A stretch of DNA of 64,000 bases from Paenirhizobium selenitireducens ATCC BAA-1503 (lineage in GTDB: Bacteria > Pseudomonadota > Alphaproteobacteria > Rhizobiales > Rhizobiaceae): NCBI RefSeq assembly GCF_000518785.1, contig NZ_JAEG01000002.1, positions 248,001 through 312,000 on the forward strand. The letters are read 5' to 3'. The first letter of the stretch is position 1, and each line of letters starts with the position of its first letter. This document shows positions 35,736-44,833 of this stretch, piece after piece. The notes beneath the pieces are model-generated. The model saw only the letters and a program-made list of their open reading frames with translations. It had not been told where the DNA came from and searched no databases. Position numbers and translations under genes: made by a program.

Positions 35736-36839
35736 TCAGTCCCGCTCGGCGATCGCAATCTGCGAAGGATAGGCGCCGAGAAAACCGCGCCAGTGGGCGA
35801 CGGCGAAACCGAGCACGACCAGCGCCCCGCCCTGGTGGGCGAGCGCGGCATGCAGCGGCACCTGCATGACGAGGGTGGTGATGCCGAGCGCCGCCTGCAG
35901 CGTGATGAGCGCAAACAGAACCACGCTGCGGCGGGCATGGGTCGTCCCCGGCCCCTGCCCAAGGCACTGGATCATGTGCCACAGCGCGACCGCGAACAGC
36001 ACATAGGCGCCGAGCCGGTGGACGAACTGCACCGTCTTGGCGTTCTCGAACAGGTTGAGCCAGGCCGGGCTCTGGACGAACAGATCGCCCGGCACCAGCG
36101 CGCCGTCCATCAGCGGCCAGGTATTGTAGGCGAGACCGGCATCGAGACCGGCGACCAGAGCGCCGAGATAGATCTGGAAAAGCGAAAACACGGCGAGCGT
36201 GGCCGCAAGCTTTCGTGCGCCCGAGGAAGGCACCGGATCGTCGCTATGCGGCGCCAGCGCCCGCATGATCCACACGCAACCGGAGAAGATCAGGCAGGCG
36301 ATGACCAGATGCGTCGCCAGCCGGTACTGGCTGACATCGACGCGCTCGGCGAGGCCGGAAGAGACCATCCACCAGCCGATGAAGCCCTGGAAGCCGCCAA
36401 GCGCCAGGAGGCCAAGCAGAGGGAGCTTGACGCGGCGTTCGATGCGGCCGGAAACCCAGAAATAGAGAAGCGGAAGGGCAAAGACGAGGCCGATGCTGCG
36501 GGCCAGCAGCCGGTGGCCCCACTCCCACCAGAAGATCGTCTTGAACTCTTCGACCGTCATCCCCTTGTTGACCTGCTCATATTCGGGGATCTTCTGGTAG
36601 AGGGCGAATTCCTCGTCCCACTCCTCGGCCGAAAGCGGCGGAATGGCGCCGTGGATCGGCTTCCATTCGGTGATCGACAGGCCGGAATCGGTCAGCCGCG
36701 TCGCGCCGCCGACCAGCACCAGACAGAACAGCGTGAGAAGCACGACGCCCAGCCAGATGCGGATGGCCCGGCGGTTGCTTTCCAGCTGATCGATCTTGTG
36801 GCGTAGGGCGGTTTCGTCGACGGTCATCGCGCTTGTCAT
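35736..36839 (-). CDS. ctaA: heme A synthase (COX15/CtaA)
   Basis: 367-residue eight-helix membrane protein that oxidises heme O to heme A for cytochrome aa3. Heme-ligand histidines are visible in FWWEWGHRLLAR, YRLATHLVIA and VQFVHRLGAY, and in VPLHAALAHQGGA. It is the alphaproteobacterial type 2 form, starting about residue 20 after an N-terminal cytosolic tail. It is divergent from the DUF2842 gene. Confidence 0.95.
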   Translation of the reverse strand: MTSAMTVDETALRHKIDQLESNRRAIRIWLGVVLLTLFCLVLVGGATRLTDSGLSITEWKPIHGAIPPLSAEEWDEEFALYQKIPEYEQVNKGMTVEEFKTIFWWEWGHRLLARSIGLVFALPLLYFWVSGRIERRVKLPLLGLLALGGFQGFIGWWMVSSGLAERVDVSQYRLATHLVIACLIFSGCVWIMRALAPHSDDPVPSSGARKLAATLAVFSLFQIYLGALVAGLDAGLAYNTWPLMDGALVPGDLFVQSPAWLNLFENAKTVQFVHRLGAYVLFAVALWHMIQCLGQGPGTTHARRSVVLFALITLQAALGITTLVMQVPLHAALAHQGGALVVLGFAVAHWRGFLGAYPSQIAIAERD

Positions 36840-36969
36840 TCGTCAATCCTTGTTTCGCCAGTTGATTTGCATGACATGGCTGTGCAAAACAAGCCCGGCT
36901 GTTTGCGGCAAGCGGTCGCGTCCCACCCATGGAAACGAAGCGCCCGGCCGCGGAAAAGGAAGATAGACG

Positions 36970-37179
36970 ATGCCTCTCAGGTTGCGCAAATTCATTGGCA
37001 CCATCCTCATCATCTGTCTCGTCCTGCTATACGCGATTCTCGCGACGGCTATCGCGTCGGCCTATCTCGGCACGTCGCCGTGGTGGGTGCATTTCCTTTA
37101 TTTCCTGCTTTCCGGCCTGCTCTGGATCCTCCCGGCAATGCTGATCATCAAGTGGATGGCCGGTCCCATCCGCAAGTAA
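36970..37179 (+). CDS. DUF2842 small membrane protein
   Basis: 69 residues with two hydrophobic helices (about 10-32 and 40-60) and the ending MLIIKWMAGPIRK. It matches the alphaproteobacterial DUF2842 family, often found beside ctaA. GGAAGATAGACG precedes the ATG. A role in cytochrome oxidase maturation is only a guess from location. Confidence 0.82.
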   Translation: MPLRLRKFIGTILIICLVLLYAILATAIASAYLGTSPWWVHFLYFLLSGLLWILPAMLIIKWMAGPIRK

Positions 37180-37211
37180 TACGCGTGGTGCGTTACCGAT
37201 CACTCAGGTCG

Positions 37212-37227
37212 TTAACCGGACGATAAC
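37212..37227 (+). promoter_or_regulatory. CtrA-like box upstream of the acyltransferase gene
   Basis: TTAA-CCGGACG-ATAAC, 8 of 9 fixed bases of the CtrA consensus TTAA-N7-TTAAC. It lies about 100 bp before the first gene of the polysaccharide locus. A closely similar site lies before wza (40977-40992). Confidence 0.4.
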
Positions 37228-37327
37228 CGCATCTCGCGGTAATTCGGGGCATGCCTCGGCCGCTAACCGATTTTTCCCTCTCCCTTCGCTATGCTCAGCA
37301 CAGAGTTTCGTCCGTCGGAGAGGGACC

Positions 37328-38599
37328 GTGCAGACATCGCCGCTGGAATTTCACAGCACCGTACGCGTGGCGGCAGCCCCTGCCGGCTTGAGCGCACCTG
37401 CAAGCCCCAAGGAGGGCGGTGTGACCATGAGCCAGGATCTGGAGATCCGCCTGTTCGACCGCATGGAGCCGCTGGAGGCCGAGTGGCGCAGGCTCGACGC
37501 CGATCCCGCCAATTCGCTGCACCAGGCCTATGACTGGTGCCTGGCCTGGGCGAAGACCCATCGCAATCCGCTGGCGATCGTGCTCGGGCGCCGCGCGGGG
37601 GAAACCGCCTTCATCCTGCCGCTCGAAATCGTCCGGCACAGCATGGTCAAGAGCGCCCAGTTCATCGGCGCGCGCTTCAACAACATCAATGGCGGCCTGT
37701 TCTCAGCCGGGTTCCGCGCCAATGCCGGAGCGGCCGAGGCGACCCAGATCAGCCAGGCGCTCGCCACCCTGCTCTCGGGCAAGGCCGACCTCGTCAGCAT
37801 GACCAATATTCCGCTTGAATGGCGCGGCGAGCGCCATCCGCTGGCCGGCCTGCCGGCCATCGAGAACCAGAATCACGCCTTCCAACTGCCGCTGATGGCC
37901 GATTTCGAACAGACCATCGGTCAACTGAACGCCAAGCGCCGGCGCAAGAAGTTCCGCAGCCAATGCCGCCGGCTGGAAAGCACCGGCGGGTTCGATCACC
38001 TGATCGCCCGCACCCCAGCGGAAAAGAACAAGCTGCTGGATACCTTCTTCGAACAGAAGGCGATCCGCTTCAAGGCGCTCGGCATCCCGAATGTTTTCCA
38101 GGCGCCCGAGACGCAGGCCTTCTTCCGCCTCCTGCTCGAGGCCGATAGCGGCAGCTACGACACGCCGCTCGAACTGCATGCCATTCGGCTGAAGGGAGAG
38201 TTCGAAGGCAAGATCGCGGCAATCGCCGGTCTGTCGCGCAAGGGCGACCACGTCATCTGCCAGTTCGGCTCGATCGACGAAAGCGTCGTGGCCGATGCCA
38301 GCCCCGGCGAACTCCTGTTCTGGCTGATGATCGAACGCAGTTGCGAGGAGGGTGCGGCCCTGTTCGACTTCGGCCTCGGCGACCAGGACTACAAGCGCCG
38401 CTGGTGCACCGTCGAGACGGTCCAGCACGACATCCTGCTGCCCGTCAGCGCAACCGGCCACCTGGCAGCGATCGCCCAGCGCGGCGTGACGCGGGCCAAG
38501 GCCGTGATCAAGGGCAATCCGCAGCTTTATTCGGTAATCCAGCGGCTCAGGGCACACGCCGACGAAGTGCCGGTCCGCGCGACCGGCACCGACGACTGA
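37328..38599 (+). CDS. FemAB/CelD-like GNAT acyltransferase of the polysaccharide locus
   Basis: 423 residues (GTG start with GGAGAGGG upstream; an ATG at 37427 with GGAGGGC is a good alternative). The C-terminal half is the BioF2-like acetyltransferase domain (PF13480): FFEQKAIRFKALGIPNVFQ, then GELLFWLMIERSCEEGAALFDFGLGDQDYKRRW. Such proteins are found in cellulose and EPS clusters and probably acylate a sugar or lipid-linked intermediate. It is convergent with the wzz gene; their stop codons abut. Confidence 0.85.
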   Translation: MQTSPLEFHSTVRVAAAPAGLSAPASPKEGGVTMSQDLEIRLFDRMEPLEAEWRRLDADPANSLHQAYDWCLAWAKTHRNPLAIVLGRRAGETAFILPLEIVRHSMVKSAQFIGARFNNINGGLFSAGFRANAGAAEATQISQALATLLSGKADLVSMTNIPLEWRGERHPLAGLPAIENQNHAFQLPLMADFEQTIGQLNAKRRRKKFRSQCRRLESTGGFDHLIARTPAEKNKLLDTFFEQKAIRFKALGIPNVFQAPETQAFFRLLLEADSGSYDTPLELHAIRLKGEFEGKIAAIAGLSRKGDHVICQFGSIDESVVADASPGELLFWLMIERSCEEGAALFDFGLGDQDYKRRWCTVETVQHDILLPVSATGHLAAIAQRGVTRAKAVIKGNPQLYSVIQRLRAHADEVPVRATGTDD

Positions 38600-40825
38600 T
38601 CAGGCAGCACTGCGCTTTGCGGCCTTGCGCTGCCTGTTGCCGCCACCGCTCATCAGCACCAGATCGGAATAGCCGACCTTTTCGAAGGCGGCCATGATTT
38701 CCACGAGCTCCTGCTCGTCCGGCTTCGGCGCCGAGAGAATGATCTCGTGGGCGCCGTTGCGGCTCAGCCGTGCGACGCTCTCGGCATTGGCCGGGCCGCA
38801 TTCGACCAGTACGAGGTCATAGGCGTCGGCCAGCGCGTCGGCGATCATCGACAGGCGGTCGGCACCGCGCATGGCCTGGCGCACGTCGGAATTGCCCTGC
38901 GGGATGACATCGGCGCCGGACAGCCGATCCGGGTGGATCGTCTCGGAGAACGGTGCCTCGCCACAGAGCAGGTCGGTAATGCCAGGCAGATCCTTGCGCG
39001 CCGCCATCAGCCAGGTCGGGCAAGCCGATCCGGTCATGTCGATCAGCACCACCTTGCGGCCGCGCTCATCGAATTCGCGGGCAAGCATCACGGTCGCGGT
39101 CGATCCGTCGTCGCCGGACGGCGAGATGGCAAAGGCAATGCGCGCGCGCGATTCGATCAGGTAGTCAGCCACGGATTCGATCGAGAACTCGTCACGGGCC
39201 TCCAGCGCCTCCGTTCTGGGCGGCCGCTCCAGTTCAAGCGTCTCCTCCATAGCGTCCGCAAGATCCTCGTCCGGCTGAACGGACAGCAAGCTTGCCGGGA
39301 TGGTAGCGGCCGGAACGGAGGCAATGGCACGCGGCGCAGCGACGGCCGGGGCCGAACGCTCGTTTGCCGTCTCGATTGCGCCGTCGCGGTGCGGCTCCTG
39401 GCCTTCCCCGCGCAGGACGGGACCGACAGGACGCAAGGCGCGTCCGCTGAAGAGTTCGGAGAGCATGACGATGACGGCGCTCAGCACAAACGTGGCGAGC
39501 GCGGCGACGATGGTGATCGGGATGACCTTGGGGAAGCTCGCCTCATGCGGTTCGACGGCGCTGGAGATGACGCGCGCGTCGGCCGGGCTCGCACCCTTGT
39601 CGAGGCGCGTCGTCGCCTCGCGGTAGCGGGCAAGATAGGTTTCGAGCAGTTGTCTCTGGGCGGTCGCTTCGCGCTCCAGCGCCTTCAGGCCGACTTCGTC
39701 AGTGCCGGCGCGCGCGCTGTCGGCCTTCACCGTGTTCAGCTGCTGAATGAGCTGCGTTTCGCGCGAACGGGCGACATTGGCGTCATTTTCCAGCCCGGCG
39801 GCGATCTTGGTCGATTCCGAGGTGATCTGCTCGCGGATGCCGACAAGCTGCGAACGCAGGGCCTTCATCTGCGGATGGCCGTCGAGCAGCGTCGTCGACA
39901 GGTCGGCAATCTTGCCGCGGATCTCCGACTCGCTGGCCTTGAGCCGCTGGATCGCCTCGTTGCCGGTGATGGCGACCAGCGTGTCGGTCGACTTGCCGGC
40001 CTTGATCGCATTGCGCACGTTCTCGGCCTTGGCTTCGGCATCGGCCCGCTCGCCGCGGACCCGCGCCAGTTCGGCAGAAATGTCGCTCAGCTGCTGCGAG
40101 GAGAAACTCGTCGTTTCGCTGACCTGCATCAGGTCGGCATTGCCGCGGTATTCGGCGACCTTGTTCTCAGCCTCCCTCACCTTTTCGCGCAGATTGGCGA
40201 TCTCCGGCTCGAGCCAGCGCGCCGCCTCCGAATTGCTGTCCAGCTTCGCGCCGCTCTGCAGCGAGCGATAGACGTTTGCCATGGCGTTCGGCACCTCGGC
40301 GGCGAGCTTCGGGTCCTTGGAAGTGAACTGGATGCCGATGACGCGCGACTTCTCGACCTGATAGACCTGCAGCTTTTCCTGGAAGGCCTTCAGCACCCGT
40401 TCTTCCGGCGCCATGTCGAGGGGGTTCTTCTTCAGCCCCAGCATGACCAGCAGGTCGGATACGGCCGAGGGATTGGTGTCGGGATCGAATTCCTCGAGTT
40501 CATAGAGCTTGAGGTCGCGCGCCACCTGCTTGATCAGGTCGACCGATTGCAGGAGCTGCACCTGGCTGACGATGTTGAGTTCGTCCGACAAAGGCTCGGT
40601 CGGCGCCTGGACATTGGTCTGGGTGGTGAAGTTCGGCTCGCGCGGCTCGATCAGGATGCGCGCCTCGCTGCTGTATTTCGGCGACATCATGCTTGCGCCG
40701 ACGAAGGCCAGGCAGCCGACAAGCGCCGTCGCGGCCAGGATACGCGCCTTGCGCTTCCACACGGCTCGAAACAGCTGTGCAAGATCGATGTCTACATCCT
40801 GGTGACCGTTGCTTACGCTCGACAT
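38600..40825 (-). CDS. Wzz/GumC-type polysaccharide co-polymerase with degenerate BY-kinase domain
   Basis: 741 residues. N-terminal Wzz domain with TM1 at 29-47, a long periplasmic coiled-coil region (about 190-410) and TM2 at 433-459. A Pro/Ala-rich linker follows, then a Rossmann-like kinase domain from about 545. The P-loop position reads SPSGDDGST (568-576) without the essential Lys, Walker A' is VVLIDMTG, Walker B is YDLVLVECGPA with Glu in place of Asp, and the C-terminal tail (GNRQRKAAKRSAA) has no Tyr cluster. It therefore looks like a dead kinase kept as a structural regulator of chain length and export. Confidence 0.9.
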   Translation of the reverse strand: MSSVSNGHQDVDIDLAQLFRAVWKRKARILAATALVGCLAFVGASMMSPKYSSEARILIEPREPNFTTQTNVQAPTEPLSDELNIVSQVQLLQSVDLIKQVARDLKLYELEEFDPDTNPSAVSDLLVMLGLKKNPLDMAPEERVLKAFQEKLQVYQVEKSRVIGIQFTSKDPKLAAEVPNAMANVYRSLQSGAKLDSNSEAARWLEPEIANLREKVREAENKVAEYRGNADLMQVSETTSFSSQQLSDISAELARVRGERADAEAKAENVRNAIKAGKSTDTLVAITGNEAIQRLKASESEIRGKIADLSTTLLDGHPQMKALRSQLVGIREQITSESTKIAAGLENDANVARSRETQLIQQLNTVKADSARAGTDEVGLKALEREATAQRQLLETYLARYREATTRLDKGASPADARVISSAVEPHEASFPKVIPITIVAALATFVLSAVIVMLSELFSGRALRPVGPVLRGEGQEPHRDGAIETANERSAPAVAAPRAIASVPAATIPASLLSVQPDEDLADAMEETLELERPPRTEALEARDEFSIESVADYLIESRARIAFAISPSGDDGSTATVMLAREFDERGRKVVLIDMTGSACPTWLMAARKDLPGITDLLCGEAPFSETIHPDRLSGADVIPQGNSDVRQAMRGADRLSMIADALADAYDLVLVECGPANAESVARLSRNGAHEIILSAPKPDEQELVEIMAAFEKVGYSDLVLMSGGGNRQRKAAKRSAA

Positions 40826-40843
40826 GCTTAACTCCCGGTACAG

Positions 40844-40855
40844 TTCTCGCGAGAA
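40844..40855. promoter_or_regulatory. palindrome between wzz and wza
   Basis: Perfect 12-bp palindrome TTCTCGCGAGAA, 18 bp upstream of the wzz start. A half-site TTCTCGC recurs near 41007, before wza. A candidate operator shared by the divergent pair. Confidence 0.4.
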
Positions 40856-40976
40856 TGTAAAGGATCATGGTAACCCAAGCGTTAATTGGCGAAGGCTCCC
40901 GCGCACGTGTCCTGACTTGAGGTCGAAATCGACAGAAAGGCCAATGCATGCAGGCCGCCTTTACCGCGCGTTAACC

Positions 40977-40992
40977 CTAACCGAATGATAAC
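40977..40992 (+). promoter_or_regulatory. CtrA-like box upstream of wza
   Basis: CTAA-CCGAATG-ATAAC, 7 of 9 fixed bases of TTAA-N7-TTAAC, 38 bp before the wza start. Together with flanking bases it matches 15 of 18 positions of the site at 37213-37230. Confidence 0.4.
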
Positions 40993-41030
40993 GGCGGTAT
41001 CGAATTCTCGCATCGGGAGCGCGACGGCGC

Positions 41031-41606
41031 ATGTTACTGGCTGGCACTAGGGGAATGATGTTGCTCGTGGTCGCGATGATTGTCGCGGCGATGAGCGGCT
41101 GTGCGACCTATCGGCCGGTGCCGAAGGTCTTCCACGAAGCAACGATCCAGCCCTACCGCCTCGACAGCGGCGACCGGCTGCGCATCACGGTGTTCGAGCA
41201 GCAGAGCCTCAGCAACACCTACACCGTCGATCAGGCCGGCTATGTCGCCTTCCCGCTCGTCGGACAGGTAGCGGCCCGCGGCGCGACCGTCTCCCAGCTC
41301 GAGGGCGTGATCGCCCAGAAACTGAAGCAAGGCTATCTACGCGATCCGGACGTCACCATCGAGATCGACCGCTATCGCTCGATCTTCGTCATGGGCGAAG
41401 TGGGCCAGCCGGGTCAGTATTCCTATGTCCCCGGCATGACCGTGCTCAACGCCATCGCCGTTTCCGGCGGCTTCTCGACCCGCGCCAACCAGCGCGACGT
41501 CGACGTTACCCGCAAGATCAACGGCAATATCCTGACCGGCCGCGTACCGATCACCGACCCGATCCTCGCCGGCGATACGATCTATGTCCGCGAGCGGCTG
41601 TTCTGA
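41031..41606 (+). CDS. Wza-type outer-membrane polysaccharide export lipoprotein
   Basis: 191 residues. Lipoprotein signal with the lipobox AMSGC near residue 24, then the Poly_export domain YRLDSGDRLRITVFEQQSLSNTYTVDQAGYVAFPLVG and one SLBB domain (FVMGEVGQPGQYSYVPGMTVLNAIAVSGGF). It is the short form typical of GumB/UppC-like exporters. It is divergent from wzz and followed 3 bp later by a GT4 gene. Confidence 0.92.
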   Translation: MLLAGTRGMMLLVVAMIVAAMSGCATYRPVPKVFHEATIQPYRLDSGDRLRITVFEQQSLSNTYTVDQAGYVAFPLVGQVAARGATVSQLEGVIAQKLKQGYLRDPDVTIEIDRYRSIFVMGEVGQPGQYSYVPGMTVLNAIAVSGGFSTRANQRDVDVTRKINGNILTGRVPITDPILAGDTIYVRERLF

Positions 41607-41609
41607 TCC

Positions 41610-42752
41610 ATGCCAGATGCCCCGCCGCTTCGCATCCTCCATTGCTTTCGATCTCCCGTGGGCGGCATTTTCCGCCACGTGCGGGATCTCGCCGAGCACC
41701 ATAGCCGGGCCGGCCACGAGGTCGGCATCCTGTGCGACAGCACGACCGGCAGCGAGCACGAAGATCGTCTGTTCGACCAGATCAAGCCGTATCTCTCGCT
41801 TGGCCTGCACCGCATGCCGATCGCCCGCTCCGTAGGCTTCGGCGATGTCGCGGCGCTCTACAAGAGTTACAAGGAAATCAAAAGTTTGCGGCCGGATGTC
41901 TTGCACGGCCACGGCGCCAAGGGCGGCGCGGTGGTGCGCATCATCGGCTCAGCCTTGCGGGCGAAAAGGTATCGCGTTGCCCGCTTCTATTCGCCCCACG
42001 GGGGCAGCCTGCATTTCGACGGGAGCTCCATGGCCGGCCGTGGCGTCTTCGCCGCGGAACGGTTCCTCGAACGCCTGACGGATGCCATAGTCTTCGTCTG
42101 CGACTATGAACGGCGGACATACGAGACGAAGATCGGCGTGCCGCGCTGTGCCCACCGGATGATCTACAACGGCCTCAGCGACCGCGACTTCGCCGTCATC
42201 CCGGCCCGCTCCGACAGCGTCCATTTCATCTATGTCGGCATGTTGCGCGATCTCAAGGGACCGGACGTCTTCATCGACGCGTTCGCCCATACCGAGCGCC
42301 TGTTCGGGCATCCCTTGAGCGCGCTGATCATCGGCGACGGCCCGGATCGGGACAAGTATCGCGAGACGATCGAACAGCGCGGTTTCGGCCGGCGCATCGG
42401 CCTGCTTCCCGCCATGCCGATCAAGGAAGCCTTTGCCATGTCGAACATCGTCGTCGTGCCGTCCCGGGCCGAGGCGATGCCCTATATCGTTCTGGAGGCG
42501 CTTGCCGCCGGAAAGTCGCTGATCGCCACGCGCGTCGGCGGCATACCGGAAGTGCTGGGCGCCGACAGCGATGCCCTGGTCGAACCGGGTGACGCGCCGG
42601 ATCTGGCCCGCGTCATGGTCCGCGCCATCACCACGCCCGACTGGCACGGCGCAACCATGCCGGAACCGCAAGCCTTCAAGGCCAGGTTCTCCGCCTCGAC
42701 CATGGCCGAGCAGATGGCACACCTTTATCAAGAGCGCCTCTCCAAGCACTGA
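41610..42752 (+). CDS. GT4 glycosyltransferase 1
   Basis: 380 residues, GT-B fold. It opens PLRILHCFRSPVGGIFRHVRDLA; the C-terminal domain contains FIYVGMLRDLKGPDVFIDAF and the EX7E motif within SRAEAMPYIVLEALAAGK. It probably adds a sugar from a nucleotide sugar to the lipid-linked repeat unit at the inner membrane. It starts 3 bp after wza, so the two form an operon. The specificity cannot be told. Confidence 0.9.
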   Translation: MPDAPPLRILHCFRSPVGGIFRHVRDLAEHHSRAGHEVGILCDSTTGSEHEDRLFDQIKPYLSLGLHRMPIARSVGFGDVAALYKSYKEIKSLRPDVLHGHGAKGGAVVRIIGSALRAKRYRVARFYSPHGGSLHFDGSSMAGRGVFAAERFLERLTDAIVFVCDYERRTYETKIGVPRCAHRMIYNGLSDRDFAVIPARSDSVHFIYVGMLRDLKGPDVFIDAFAHTERLFGHPLSALIIGDGPDRDKYRETIEQRGFGRRIGLLPAMPIKEAFAMSNIVVVPSRAEAMPYIVLEALAAGKSLIATRVGGIPEVLGADSDALVEPGDAPDLARVMVRAITTPDWHGATMPEPQAFKARFSASTMAEQMAHLYQERLSKH

Positions 42753-42782
42753 ACGGCACCGGGTCCGGCGCAGCCGCCAAGC

Positions 42783-44609
42783 CTATTCGGCGGCCCGCTT
42801 CGATGCCGGCTCCACCCGTTTCAGCGGTGCATAATCTTCCGGTGTCAGCGTCTCGCGCTCCAGAAGCAGTTTCGCGCCCTCTTTCAGCTCATCGATCCGG
42901 CCCTCGAGCGCCTGCTTGGCCTGTTGGTAGGCCTCCGCGATCATCTTGCGCACGGCCAGGTCGACCTCGCGCGCCGTCGCCTCGGAATAGTCCTTCGGCC
43001 GTACCCGGAACTGGCCGTCGTCCAGCCATTGCTGCCGCTGCGGCTCAAGCACCGCCTGGCCGACGGAAGCGTCCATGCCGAAGCGCGTGGCGATCTCGCG
43101 GGCAATGTCGGTCACCTTGGCCAGGTCGTCGGCGGCACCGGTAGAGATTTCGCCGAACACCAGATCCTCTGCGGCGCGGCCCGCCAGCAGCACCACCATG
43201 CGGTCCTTGAGTTCGCCGAAGGTGATGAGGAAACGATCCTCGGTCGGGCGTTGCAGCGTGTAGCCGAGCGCACCGATCGAACGGGGAATGATCGACACCT
43301 TCTGCACAGGGTCGGCCGAGGGCAGCCCGGCCGCCACCAGCGCATGACCCATTTCATGATAGGCAACGCGGCGGCGCTCGTCTGCATTGAGGATCCGGCT
43401 GCGGCGTTCGGCACCGGCGATGATGCGCTCGACGGCGGCGACGAAATCCTCCATCGCCACCGTGGTTCCGCCACGGCGCGTGGCAAGGATCGCCGCCTCG
43501 TTGATCAGGTTTGCGAGGTCCGCCCCGGTGAAACCGGGGGTCAGGCCGGCAATCTCGTCGACGCTGACGCTCGGCGCAATGGTGACGTTCTTCATGTGGA
43601 CCTTGAGGATCGCCGCCCTGCCCTTCCGGTCGGGCCGATCGATCACCACCTGGCGATCGAAACGGCCGGCGCGCATCAGCGCCGGGTCGAGGATTTCCGG
43701 GCGGTTGGTGGCCGCCAGCAGCACGATGCCGACGCGCGGGTCGAAGCCGTCGAGTTCGGCGAGCAGCTGGTTGAGCGTCTGCTCCTTCTCGTCATTGCCG
43801 CCCATGCCGCCAAACGAATTTCGGGCGCGGCCAAGCGCATCCAGTTCGTCGATGAAGATGATGCAGGGTGCCGCCTGCCGTGCCTGCTCGAAGAGGTCGC
43901 GCACGCGGGCGGCACCGACGCCGACGAACATCTCGACGAATTCGGAACCCGAAATGGAGAAGAAGGGAACGCCCGCCTCGCCGGCCACAGCGCGCGCCAT
44001 CAACGTCTTGCCGGTGCCCGGCGGGCCGACCAGCAGGATGCCCTTCGGAATGCGGGCGCCCAACCGGCCGTAGAGGTCCTTGTCCTTGAGGAAGGAGACG
44101 ATTTCCTGCAGCTCTGCTTCCGCCTCGTCGATGCCGGCGACATCGTCGAAGGTCACGCCCGTCTTGCGTTCGAGATAGATCTTGGCGCGCGACTTGCCGA
44201 TGTTGATCAGGCCGCCCATGCCCTGCTTCTCGGCAATGCCGCGGAAGAAGAAGGACCACAGCGCGAAGAAGACGATGACCGGCAGGACCCAGGAGAGAAT
44301 CGAGGTCAGCCAGTTGTTGTCGCTCGCGCCGGTGATCTTGACGCCGGCCTTTTCGAACAGGGCGGCGAATTCGGGATCGACGCGGTTGGCGATGAAATAC
44401 TTGCGCCCGTCGACCGGCTCCTTGAATTCGCCCTCGACCTTGCTTTCGGTCAGCGTCACGGAGGCGATGCGGCCCTCGCCGACCATGCGGACCATGTCGC
44501 TATAGCTCAGCTGGGTGTAGTCGCGATAACCGATCCAGGCCTGGAAGGCCATCAGGAGCGCAAAGGCGAAGAGGAAGTAGCTGAAGTTGAAGACGTGTTT
44601 CTTTTCCAT
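42783..44609 (-). CDS. FtsH-family AAA+ metalloprotease embedded in the polysaccharide locus
   Basis: 608 residues. TM helices at about 9-27 and 102-121 with a small periplasmic domain between; AAA+ Walker A GPPGTGKT (195-202), Walker [10 protein letters not shown] (250-258), second-region-of-homology Arg in MRAGRFDRQ, and zinc site HEMGH (418-422) with Asp495. It is complete and looks active. The normal genomic ftsH usually sits by tilS, so this is probably a second, divergent copy. The start at 44609 (MEKKHVFNF) fits homologues; the upstream frame does not. It lies opposite to its neighbours. Confidence 0.93.
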   Translation of the reverse strand: MEKKHVFNFSYFLFAFALLMAFQAWIGYRDYTQLSYSDMVRMVGEGRIASVTLTESKVEGEFKEPVDGRKYFIANRVDPEFAALFEKAGVKITGASDNNWLTSILSWVLPVIVFFALWSFFFRGIAEKQGMGGLINIGKSRAKIYLERKTGVTFDDVAGIDEAEAELQEIVSFLKDKDLYGRLGARIPKGILLVGPPGTGKTLMARAVAGEAGVPFFSISGSEFVEMFVGVGAARVRDLFEQARQAAPCIIFIDELDALGRARNSFGGMGGNDEKEQTLNQLLAELDGFDPRVGIVLLAATNRPEILDPALMRAGRFDRQVVIDRPDRKGRAAILKVHMKNVTIAPSVSVDEIAGLTPGFTGADLANLINEAAILATRRGGTTVAMEDFVAAVERIIAGAERRSRILNADERRRVAYHEMGHALVAAGLPSADPVQKVSIIPRSIGALGYTLQRPTEDRFLITFGELKDRMVVLLAGRAAEDLVFGEISTGAADDLAKVTDIAREIATRFGMDASVGQAVLEPQRQQWLDDGQFRVRPKDYSEATAREVDLAVRKMIAEAYQQAKQALEGRIDELKEGAKLLLERETLTPEDYAPLKRVEPASKRAAE

Positions 44610-44833
44610 AGGCAAACATCCCGTTGTGCATCGGCCGATGGGCCAGATCACCCCATGGCACGATCCGTCCCACGCTTTGCTGATCCGTGTCAAACGGGAC
44701 CGACGGCTCGCGGCGGCCGCTCTGTGCCGAATTGAACCAATCTTGGCCCGTTGTCGACCTGTCGGCCGCCAATTCTCAAACGTTTCTTAGCAAGTCTCAT
44801 CTATCCTCCCGCGTCAACGAGCGGGATATTGCG

